Shown here: positions 1 to 5,677 of the stretch, in pieces | How the letters are laid out: the number at the start of each line of letters is the position of its first letter | How positions within the stretch are numbered: position 1 is the stretch's first letter | From: Dehalococcoidia bacterium | GTDB lineage: Bacteria > Chloroflexota > Dehalococcoidia > Dehalococcoidales > UBA5760 | DNA length: 6,744 nt | Reading direction: 5' to 3' | Assembly (NCBI GenBank): GCA_030639215.1 | Contig: DAOWDD010000025.1 | Span: 1 to 6,744 of the forward strand | Notes under the pieces: model-generated | Told to the model about the DNA's origin: nothing | The model's database searches: none | What the model saw: only the letters and a program-made list of their open reading frames with translations | Translations under genes and position numbers: made by a program

Positions 1-737
1 AGGCCTATCGATTCCACTAACTTGAACAGCACATTACCGACAAAGGCGTCGCAGACGAGGACATTGGCTCGTCCGCTCATCATCTGGTTGCCTTCTACAT
101 TTCCGATGAAGTTCAGGCCGCTTTCCTTGAGGATGCGGTAGGTCTCCTTGGTTAGCTGGTTGCCCTTCTCTGCTTCGGTGCCGATATTGAGCAGTCCGAT
201 GGTGGGGTTAGCGATATCGAGCAGCTTCCTGCAATAGACGGAGCCGATGAGGGCGAAGGTCAGCAGGTGGTACGGCTTGCAGTCCATGTTGACCCCGCAG
301 TCAAAGACCACCGTGTTGGGGAGGGCGTCAAAGATAGCCCCGCCGATTACCGGGCGCTCTATGCCATCTATCATACCCACGTGCCGGATGGCACTGGCGA
401 CTACCGCTCCGGTAGGGCCGGCGCTGACCAGGGCGTCCGCCTCCCCTTCCTTGAGCAACTTTGCCGCTACCGCTATCGAAGCGTCAGGTTTACGGCGTAC
501 CGCCAGGGCCTGGTCCTTACCTTCTTTAATGATATCGTCGGCCGGGACGCAGCGGATAGATAGATGGGATGCATCGTATTTGGCCAGCTCGGCTTGAACG
601 ATGTCCGGCGGGCCGACCAGGGCGATATCCAGGTTGTTTTCCCCGGCGGCCAGGACAGCCCCCTTGACTATTTCGGCGGGGGCGTGGTCACCACCCATTG
701 CATCCACCGCTACCCTTATCCTCCGGCTATCTTTCAC
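1..737 (-). CDS. plsX: Phosphate acyltransferase PlsX (3' end beyond window)
   Basis: PlsX converts acyl-ACP and phosphate to acyl-phosphate, the acyl donor that PlsY uses to make lysophosphatidic acid; it is a peripheral membrane enzyme. The 245 visible codons translate without a stop and align along their length with the family. They show AVDAMGGDHAP (residues 10-20), a VSAG.TGA segment near 104-111, GIERP, a D.G.N.D segment at 146-152, LLNIGTEAEKGN, NFIGNVEGN and VCDAFVGNV (around 229-236). The usual length is about 330-350 residues, so roughly the last quarter is missing at the left edge. The GTG start is chosen because AAGGAGGT lies 8 bases upstream and MGGD falls at the expected distance from the N terminus. 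It follows a small gene on the same strand by 137 bases and may be co-transcribed with it. Three positions normally near-invariant differ: SAGNTGA is SAGPTGA, DxGAN is DCGVN and DGFTGN is DAFVGN. Identification is secure; the effect of those changes is unknown. Confidence 0.95.
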   Translation of the reverse strand, partial: MKDSRRIRVAVDAMGGDHAPAEIVKGAVLAAGENNLDIALVGPPDIVQAELAKYDASHLSIRCVPADDIIKEGKDQALAVRRKPDASIAVAAKLLKEGEADALVSAGPTGAVVASAIRHVGMIDGIERPVIGGAIFDALPNTVVFDCGVNMDCKPYHLLTFALIGSVYCRKLLDIANPTIGLLNIGTEAEKGNQLTKETYRILKESGLNFIGNVEGNQMMSGRANVLVCDAFVGNVLFKLVESIG

Positions 738-745
738 TGTAAGAT

Positions 746-753
746 ACCTCCTT
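746..753 (-). promoter_or_regulatory. Ribosome binding site of plsX
   Basis: Read on the minus strand this is AAGGAGGT, a near-perfect Shine-Dalgarno sequence, with 8 bases (738-745) before the GTG at 735-737. It decides the start, because the next in-frame ATG encodes the M of the conserved MGGD motif and is too far inside the protein. A purine-rich run (GGAGGAGGGAGAAGG) precedes it. Confidence 0.85.
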
Positions 754-844
754 CTCCCTCCTCCTGACCTCCGTGTGGCGGGTGGAGCTTAACTACTGTT
801 AATAGCCACTTTTGGCGGGTTAGTCCCCTTGGCTACCGGCATCG

Positions 845-874
845 GCCGGCATTATTTATCTAGATATCGCCGGC
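845..874 (-). repeat. GCCGGC inverted repeat after the small gene's stop codon
   Basis: GCCGGC at 845-850 and again at 869-874 can form a 6-bp stem. The 18-base AT-rich loop contains the perfect palindrome TATCTAGATA (857-866). It begins directly after the TAA stop (875-877) of the small minus-strand gene. No T-run follows in the direction of transcription, so it does not qualify as an intrinsic terminator. It could be an mRNA-stabilising or processing hairpin between that gene and plsX. A further CCGGCATCGGCCGG stretch at 837-850 offers alternative pairings. The rest of 738-874 contains no open frame that I can support. Confidence 0.35.
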
Positions 875-1219
875 TTATGTAGTATCCGGTTTGATTCGGC
901 GTGCCTCACTCAGCACATTAACAATGACATCCATCGGCATTTTAGTCATCTTCGCTATCTCCAGCACCGCTTCCTGGAGAACACTGTTCAGGTGCCATGT
1001 ATTCTTACTGTTAGCGAGGAGGGTGGTAAAGGCACTCTGCAGTTCGCCAATCGGGGCATCGTCCTCATGCAGTTCCAGGCATTGCTCACAGTCAGCCGCT
1101 ACGTCAATAAGGTCCCGCAGGCTGTCCTGAAGCAGTACTCCCTGTTGAGCAAAAAACCTCTTGGCACGGTCAAGCTGCTCTTTGTCAACCTTAAAGCTAT
1201 AGACGGTCGGGTCGCTCAT
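875..1219 (-). CDS. Small protein of unknown function, possible ribbon-helix-helix N terminus
   Basis: A 114-residue protein that I do not recognise as a named family. The start is well supported: AAGGAGGT lies 5 bases before the ATG, and a consensus promoter lies about 60 bases further up. The protein is mainly helical, acidic and soluble, with no signal peptide or membrane segment. The N terminus, a short strand (TVYSFKVD, residues 5-12) followed by two helices (KEQLDRAKRFFAQQG, then LLQDSLRDLIDVA), resembles the strand-helix-helix plan of ribbon-helix-helix DNA-binding proteins and RelB-like antitoxins. This is a fold-level impression, not a family match. Residues 43-50 hold a C-x-x-C-like CEQC (44-47). 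Residues 62-110 form further predicted helices, including a VLQEAVLEIAKMTKMP stretch. No toxin gene is adjacent; plsX follows on the same strand. An inverted repeat in its own promoter would fit autoregulation. That a gene exists here is likely; its function is unknown. Confidence 0.75.
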   Translation of the reverse strand: MSDPTVYSFKVDKEQLDRAKRFFAQQGVLLQDSLRDLIDVAADCEQCLELHEDDAPIGELQSAFTTLLANSKNTWHLNSVLQEAVLEIAKMTKMPMDVIVNVLSEARRIKPDTT

Positions 1220-1224
1220 AGCCT

Positions 1225-1232
1225 ACCTCCTT
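1225..1232 (-). promoter_or_regulatory. Ribosome binding site of the small gene
   Basis: On the minus strand this reads AAGGAGGT, with 5 bases (1220-1224) before the ATG at 1217-1219. Such a strong signal supports the gene as real and fixes its start. Confidence 0.85.
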
Positions 1233-1277
1233 CTTCACATCATTCTTGTTCCAACGATACGGAGTGAGTCTACCAAA

Positions 1278-1307
1278 ATTATCACCAAAAGTATACCCTT
1301 TTGTCAA
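1278..1307 (-). promoter_or_regulatory. Sigma-70-type promoter for the small gene (and possibly plsX)
   Basis: On the minus strand, TTGACA (1302-1307) is a perfect -35 box. It is followed after 18 bases by GATAAT (1278-1283), one mismatch from the -10 consensus. Transcription would begin near position 1271, giving a leader of about 50 bases before the ATG at 1219. It is divergent to the purine-operon promoter, whose -35 lies about 125 bases away. Confidence 0.75.
1286..1303. promoter_or_regulatory. Candidate operator: CAAAAG-N6-CTTTTG inverted repeat
   Basis: A perfect 6-bp inverted repeat, CAAAAG (1286-1291) and CTTTTG (1298-1303), is separated by TATACC. It sits in the spacer between the -10 and -35 boxes of the minus-strand promoter and overlaps the -35 by two bases. 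A protein bound here would be expected to block that promoter. The regulator is unknown; the small protein encoded downstream is one candidate. Short arms mean that chance cannot be excluded. Confidence 0.4.
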
Positions 1308-1430
1308 GTCTTTGCGCTGGTATTGCTGGCAAGGTTTTTGCTGGAGAAATCTGGTCTGGGAAAGGCTATTCTAATCGAAAAATGAGCCTGAATAGATGGG
1401 GAAGGAAAGAACTTTAGGCAACATGGTTAA

Positions 1431-1460
1431 TTGACCTCTGGGGGCAAAGTTGTTTATAAT
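1431..1460 (+). promoter_or_regulatory. Sigma-70-type promoter of the purine operon
   Basis: TTGACC (1431-1436; five of six match the -35 consensus) is followed after 18 bases by a perfect TATAAT (1455-1460). Transcription would begin near 1467, leaving a leader of about 40 bases before purF. That is too short for a purine riboswitch. I see no riboswitch-like conserved core and no obvious PurR-type box in 1310-1507. The stretch 1310-1430 holds nothing else I can identify. Confidence 0.8.
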
Positions 1461-1507
1461 TCAGGTAGAGGGGTGGCTATCCGGGTTGAGTTGAGAGGAA
1501 GGCAAAG

Positions 1508-2917
1508 TTGCACGAATCTTGCGGCGTTTTTGGTATCTATGCCCCGAATGAGGATGTAGCTCGCCTTACCTTCTTTGCTCTATTCGCTCTCCAGCATCGT
1601 GGCCAGGAGAGCGCCGGTATTGCCACTACCGATGGCAAGAGGCTTCAGGTCTCTGCTGATATGGGGTTGGTATCCCAGGTATTCAGTGAGGAGTCTCTCA
1701 GTAGCCTCACCGGGAGTATCGCCATCGGTCATAACCGCTACTCTACCCGTGGCTCCAGCCGGATAACAAATGTTCAGCCAATCGTTGTCGGCGAGGGCTC
1801 CGATATTATCGCTGTCGCTCATAACGGTAATATTATCAACGCCGAGTACCTGCATAAAGAGCTCTGTGAACGGGGCTATAGCTTCCGTTCCTCCACTGAT
1901 ACCGAGGTCATTGCCAATCTTATTCTTTCCTCTACCGAGAAGGACTGGGTGGGCCGGATTAAGTATGCTATGAACCGCCTTAAGGGGGCATACTCCCTTA
2001 CTATTATGACCAGGGATGCCCTGTTTGGTGTTCGCGATCCCCTTGGTGTGCGCCCGCTGTGTCTGGGGAGGGTTAACGGCGGGTGGGTGATTGCGTCAGA
2101 GAGCTGTGCTCTCGACCACATCGGGGCCAGTGTCGAGAAGGAGATTGAGCCGGGTGAGATAGTCTCTATTAACGCCGGCGGTGTCGATAGCTATTCCATG
2201 GTGGCGGGTAGGCGAGGGTTCTGTATCTTCGAATATATCTACTTTGCCCGTCCCGACAGTGTGATTAACGGCCGGCTGCTTTACCAGGCGCGCCAGGCGA
2301 TGGGGGCCGGTCTGGCTGAGGAGTACCCGGTAGATGCCGACCTGGTGATGGGTGTTCCCGATTCGGCTACCGCGGCTGGCGTCGGTTATGCCACGCAGTC
2401 CGGGATACCGCTGGGTGAAGGACTGATTAAGAACCGTTATGTCGGACGCACCTTCATTGAGCCCCACCAGCGCATCAGGGACCTCGGTGTTAAGCTGAAG
2501 TTCAACCCCCTGCCTCAGATTCTGTCCGGTAAGCGGGTGGTATTGGTTGATGATAGTATTGTCCGCGGCACCACCACTCCCAAGGTAATCGGACTGCTGA
2601 GGAGGGCGGGGGCTCGAGAGGGGCATATGCGCATCTGTGCGCCGCCCCTCCGCTACCCCTGTTTCTTTGGCGTGGATATGGCAACCCAACGGGAGTTGAT
2701 TGCCGCTCACAAAACGGTGCCTGAAATCAAGGACTTGATCGGGGCTGATTCGCTGGGTTATCTCAGCCTTAAGGGGTTATTTAAGGCGGTAGCCCTGCCG
2801 GAAGACATTTTCTGTGCGGCCTGCTTTACTGGTGACTATCCGATACCGGTCCAGCTTGAGATGGATAAGCTGGCGCTGGAGGCTACGGACGCTGCCCGAC
2901 AGGCATCCCTGATGTAA
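1508..2917 (+). CDS. purF: Amidophosphoribosyltransferase PurF, iron-sulfur type
   Basis: Catalyses the first committed step of purine synthesis: PRPP plus glutamine gives 5-phosphoribosylamine. The N-terminal class II glutamine amidotransferase domain shows nucleophile Cys5 in HESCGVFG, LQHRGQESAG (28-37), GHNRYSTRG (74-82), AHNGN (104-108) and SSTDTEV (128-134). The phosphoribosyltransferase domain has GVPDS (282-286), GLIKNRYVGRTFI (305-317) and the PRPP loop VVLVDDSIVRGTT (344-356). Cys239, Cys385, Cys436 and Cys439 match the four [4Fe-4S] ligands of the Bacillus subtilis enzyme, so a cluster is expected. Its 469 residues are normal for the family. The TTG start is forced: a TGA lies in frame at 1487-1489 and no ATG or GTG intervenes. 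A modest AGGAAGG is 5 bases upstream. The propeptide to be removed before Cys5 would be only four residues, against eleven in B. subtilis. First gene of the operon, behind a consensus promoter; end-product nucleotide feedback is usual for the family. Confidence 0.98.
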   Translation: MHESCGVFGIYAPNEDVARLTFFALFALQHRGQESAGIATTDGKRLQVSADMGLVSQVFSEESLSSLTGSIAIGHNRYSTRGSSRITNVQPIVVGEGSDIIAVAHNGNIINAEYLHKELCERGYSFRSSTDTEVIANLILSSTEKDWVGRIKYAMNRLKGAYSLTIMTRDALFGVRDPLGVRPLCLGRVNGGWVIASESCALDHIGASVEKEIEPGEIVSINAGGVDSYSMVAGRRGFCIFEYIYFARPDSVINGRLLYQARQAMGAGLAEEYPVDADLVMGVPDSATAAGVGYATQSGIPLGEGLIKNRYVGRTFIEPHQRIRDLGVKLKFNPLPQILSGKRVVLVDDSIVRGTTTPKVIGLLRRAGAREGHMRICAPPLRYPCFFGVDMATQRELIAAHKTVPEIKDLIGADSLGYLSLKGLFKAVALPEDIFCAACFTGDYPIPVQLEMDKLALEATDAARQASLM

Positions 2918-2952
2918 AACGGGTAACCGGGAATTGCCGGGCGCGGCCGTTT
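2917..2952 (+). other. Possible RNA hairpin in the purF-purM gap
   Basis: AAACGG (2917-2922) can pair with CCGTTT (2947-2952), enclosing a second small stem, CCGG (2927-2930) with CCGG (2937-2940). A T-rich stretch follows (GATTTTGATTGTTTT, 2955-2969), but it is not an uninterrupted T-run. It could be a leaky terminator or an mRNA-processing structure that adjusts purF relative to the genes behind it. The remaining gap to purM contains no gene. Confidence 0.3.
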
Positions 2953-3039
2953 ATGATTTTGATTGTTTTCCGGGTGTTGCAGCCGGCGGTGGTCTCTAAT
3001 AATTCATCGGGAGAGGAATTCTCGGTAAAGGCGGGATAA

Positions 3040-4053
3040 ATGACTGAAGCCTATACCAAGGCGGGGGTTAATATCGATAGCGCCTCCAGGGCTGCCGAGC
3101 TGATAGCCAGGCATGTCCGCTCTACCCTCCGTCCCGAGGTTCTGGGCGGCTTCGGTTTTTTCGGCGGGCTTTTTGAATTTAAGGGCTACCGGCAGCCGGT
3201 GCTGGTCTCCAGTGTTGACGGCGTTGGCACCAAGCTGAAGATTGCCTCTGCCCTGGACAGGCACGATACCATTGGTATCGATATTGTTAATCACTGCGTT
3301 AATGATATCCTCACCGGCGGCGCCGAGCCGCTCTTCTTTCTCGACTATATTGCGATGGGGAAGTTGGTGCCGGAGCGGGTGGGAGCCGTTGTCGGGGGAT
3401 TAGCCCGGGCCTGTCGTGAGGTCGGCTGTGCCCTTATCGGTGGGGAAACCGCCGAGATGCCCGGACTGTATGCCGGGGAGGACTATGACCTGGCCGGTTT
3501 TATCATCGGGGTGGTGGAGAAGGACGGGATTATCCAGGGGAAAACGATAGCCGCCGGCGATAGCATTATCGGACTGCCGTCCAGCGGGCTGCATACCAAC
3601 GGCTATTCTCTGGTACGTAAGGTATTCGGTGAGACCAGGCAAGCCCTGGCTGTCTATTGCCCTGAGCTTGGTAAGACCCTGGGCGAGGAGCTTCTTACGC
3701 CTCACCGCTGCTACTATAATCAACTTAAGCCCCTGCTACCTCTGATTAAGGGTATGGCGCATATTACCGGCGGCGGTCTGATTGATAACGTGCCCCGTGT
3801 CCTTCCTGGCGGCATCACAGCAGGGTTTGACGGCCGCTCCTGGCCGGTGCCGCCTATCTTCCATCTCATTCAGGAGCGGGGTAAGGTGGCTCAAGACGAG
3901 ATGTACCGCGTCTTTAATATGGGTATCGGCATGGTGCTCTTCTGCTCAACGGGTAATGCCGGTCAGATTACCCGGGCCCTGCCTGAGGCGAAGGTCATCG
4001 GTGAGGTGGTGAAGCAGGAAGAAAAGAAAAGGGTGGTTATCCGGCAGGGTTAA
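3040..4053 (+). CDS. purM: Phosphoribosylformylglycinamidine cyclo-ligase (AIR synthetase) PurM
   Basis: Closes the imidazole ring: FGAM plus ATP gives 5-aminoimidazole ribonucleotide, in the cytoplasm. The protein is 337 residues, the normal length, and collinear with Escherichia coli PurM. Visible motifs are YTKAGVNID (5-13), [15 protein letters not shown] (31-45), the ATP-site DGVGTKLK (60-67), [16 protein letters not shown] (75-90), [10 protein letters not shown] (94-103), [16 protein letters not shown] (134-150), [14 protein letters not shown] (181-194), HITGGG (241-246) and [11 protein letters not shown] (288-298). The ATG is the only reasonable start because a TAA precedes it directly in frame (3037-3039). 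The ribosome binding site is weak (AAAGGCGGG, 3027-3035), unlike its neighbours. It lies 122 bases behind purF and 57 bases ahead of purH, in the same direction. No departure from key family residues is seen. Confidence 0.98.
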   Translation: MTEAYTKAGVNIDSASRAAELIARHVRSTLRPEVLGGFGFFGGLFEFKGYRQPVLVSSVDGVGTKLKIASALDRHDTIGIDIVNHCVNDILTGGAEPLFFLDYIAMGKLVPERVGAVVGGLARACREVGCALIGGETAEMPGLYAGEDYDLAGFIIGVVEKDGIIQGKTIAAGDSIIGLPSSGLHTNGYSLVRKVFGETRQALAVYCPELGKTLGEELLTPHRCYYNQLKPLLPLIKGMAHITGGGLIDNVPRVLPGGITAGFDGRSWPVPPIFHLIQERGKVAQDEMYRVFNMGIGMVLFCSTGNAGQITRALPEAKVIGEVVKQEEKKRVVIRQG

Positions 4054-4100
4054 TTTATCTGGGGTAGTGTGAAGGGGTGAGGTAGAAACTGGAATAATTT

Positions 4101-4105
4101 GGAGG
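4101..4105 (+). promoter_or_regulatory. Ribosome binding site of purH
   Basis: GGAGG, followed by AATTG and then ATG at 4111, gives the classical 5-base spacing. A longer reading from TTG at 4099 would place this site inside the coding region, so 4111 is preferred. Homologues also begin at the equivalent of MRAIISVSDK. Confidence 0.8.
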
Positions 4106-4110
4106 AATTG

Positions 4111-5652
4111 ATGCGAGCTATCATTAGTGTGTCTGACAAAGCGGGAGTAACTGCTTTTGCCAATGACCTGAGCCGGTTGGGGTTCGAAGTCTTCAGTACC
4201 GGCGGTACCAAGAAGGCGCTGGCGGAGGCCGGGGTGCCGGTCAAGAGCGTCTCCGAGATTACCGGCTTCCCCGAGATTCTTGACGGCCGGGTAAAGACCC
4301 TTCATCCCATGGTGCACGGCGGTATCCTGGCCAAACGTGACCTGGCCAGCCACATGGAGGAACTGGCCAGGAATAACATTGAGGCTATCGACCTAGTGGC
4401 GGTCAACCTTTACCCCTTTGTCCAGACAGTAGCTAAGGAAGGGGTTACCCTTACCGAGGCGCTGGAGAATATTGATATCGGCGGGCCGACCATGGTGCGG
4501 GCGGCGGCCAAGAACTTCCCTGGTGTTATCGTGGTGGTTGATCCGGCCGACTACCCGCTGGTCCTGGAGAAACTGAAGGGGGGGAGCATTGACCTCGCTG
4601 AGCGTAAGAGGCTGGCCCAGAAGGCCTTCCAGCACGTCGCTGTCTATGACACCGCTATCGCCCAGTACCTGAGGCAGGATACGGAGGGCCTTCCCGATGA
4701 GATGACGGTAGCCCTGAAGAAGCGCTATGGACTGCGCTATGGTGAGAACCCTCACCAGTCGGCTGCCTTCTATGCCGAGTTGAGCATCGGGAAAAAGCCG
4801 ACCGGCATCACCTGGGCGGAGCAGTTGGGGGGTAAGGAGCTTTCCTTTAATAATATCCTGGATGCCGATGCCGCCTGGGGGGTGGCGACCGACTTCGCCG
4901 CACCGACCGTATCCGTGGTCAAGCACACTAACCCCTGCGGCCTGGCCGGCCACGATGATATCGCCGAGGCCTACCGCCGGGCCTTCAGTGGCGACCCGGT
5001 GGCTGCCTTCGGCGGCATTGTCGCCGCTAACCGGACGGTTACGCTGGCTATGGCTGAGGAGATGAAATCGGTCTTCTATGAGATAGTGATCGCCCCGGAG
5101 TATGAGCCGGCGGCGCTTGAGCTGTTAAAAGGTAAGGAAGACCTGCGCATTCTGCTTGCTGAGCTTCCCCCTGACTACGGTAAGGCGGAGCCGTCCTACC
5201 TTGATTTACGCAGGGTGAAGGGAGGGCTCCTGGTCCAGTCTTCGAATTCCCTGCCCGAGGCCGATGTCAATCTAAGAACGGTAACCAAACGCAAGCCAAG
5301 CGAAGGAGAGACAGCCGACCTCCTCTTTGCCTGGCGCGCTGTCAAGCACGTTAAGTCTAACGCTATTCTGCTGGTCAAGGACAGGACGCTGTTGGGTATG
5401 GGGGCGGGGCAGCCCAGCCGCATTATCAGTGCTCGGATAGCCAGGGAAAAGGCTGGTGAGAAGACCAAGGGCAGTGTGCTCGCTTCGGATGCTATGTTCC
5501 CGTTTTCTGATGTTGTCGAGGCGGCGGCGGAAGGTGGGGTGACCGCTATTATCCAGCCCGGCGGGTCAATCAGGGATGAAGACTCGATTAAGGCGGCGGA
5601 TGAGCATAATATCGCTATGGTCTTTACCGGGGTGAGGCACTTCCGCCATTAA
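4111..5652 (+). CDS. purH: Bifunctional AICAR transformylase / IMP cyclohydrolase PurH
   Basis: Performs the last two steps to IMP: formylation of AICAR with 10-formyltetrahydrofolate, then ring closure of FAICAR. The N-terminal methylglyoxal-synthase-like cyclohydrolase domain has ISVSDKAG (5-12), STGGTKKAL (29-37), TGFPEILDGRVKTLHP (51-66) and HGGIL (69-73). The transformylase domain shows LRYGENPHQSAAFY (208-221), LSFNNILDADAAW (244-256), the catalytic-site KHTNPCG (271-277), DPVAAFGGIVAANR (295-308), AVKHVKSNAI (410-419), GMGAGQPSR (429-437), SDAMFPFSD (459-467) and IIQPGGSIRDE (480-490). It ends with the family's typical FTGVRHFRH. From ATG 4111 it is 513 residues, the normal length. A TTG at 4099 would add four residues but overlaps the ribosome binding site. 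No purN lies between purM and purH. Both domains look intact and catalytically competent. Confidence 0.98.
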   Translation: MRAIISVSDKAGVTAFANDLSRLGFEVFSTGGTKKALAEAGVPVKSVSEITGFPEILDGRVKTLHPMVHGGILAKRDLASHMEELARNNIEAIDLVAVNLYPFVQTVAKEGVTLTEALENIDIGGPTMVRAAAKNFPGVIVVVDPADYPLVLEKLKGGSIDLAERKRLAQKAFQHVAVYDTAIAQYLRQDTEGLPDEMTVALKKRYGLRYGENPHQSAAFYAELSIGKKPTGITWAEQLGGKELSFNNILDADAAWGVATDFAAPTVSVVKHTNPCGLAGHDDIAEAYRRAFSGDPVAAFGGIVAANRTVTLAMAEEMKSVFYEIVIAPEYEPAALELLKGKEDLRILLAELPPDYGKAEPSYLDLRRVKGGLLVQSSNSLPEADVNLRTVTKRKPSEGETADLLFAWRAVKHVKSNAILLVKDRTLLGMGAGQPSRIISARIAREKAGEKTKGSVLASDAMFPFSDVVEAAAEGGVTAIIQPGGSIRDEDSIKAADEHNIAMVFTGVRHFRH

Positions 5653-5668
5653 TCCTTTTCCTGCATTT

Positions 5669-5672
5669 GGAG
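5669..5672 (+). promoter_or_regulatory. Ribosome binding site of the GalT-like gene
   Basis: GGAG lies five bases (CTAGC) before the ATG at 5678. It is the first usable start after the purH stop and supports coupled expression with purH. Confidence 0.6.
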
Positions 5673-5677
5673 CTAGC

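Noticed and set aside
247..597. Plus-strand open frames of 116 and 98 residues opposite plsX
   Set aside because: They are antisense to a clearly conserved PlsX reading frame and have no recognisable motifs or ribosome binding site.
992..1267. Plus-strand open frame of 91 residues opposite the small gene
   Set aside because: The minus-strand frame has AAGGAGGT at correct spacing and a consensus promoter; the opposite frame has no such signals.
1310..1507. Purine riboswitch or PurR box upstream of purF
   Set aside because: The expected leader is about 40 bases and no conserved aptamer core or convincing box could be seen.
2096..2710. Minus-strand open frame of 204 residues
   Set aside because: It lies fully opposite conserved purF sequence; composition is a mirror of purF codons and no start signal is evident.
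4099..4110. TTG start giving a four-residue longer PurH
   Set aside because: GGAGG at 4101-4105 is correctly spaced for ATG 4111 and would be inside the longer reading.
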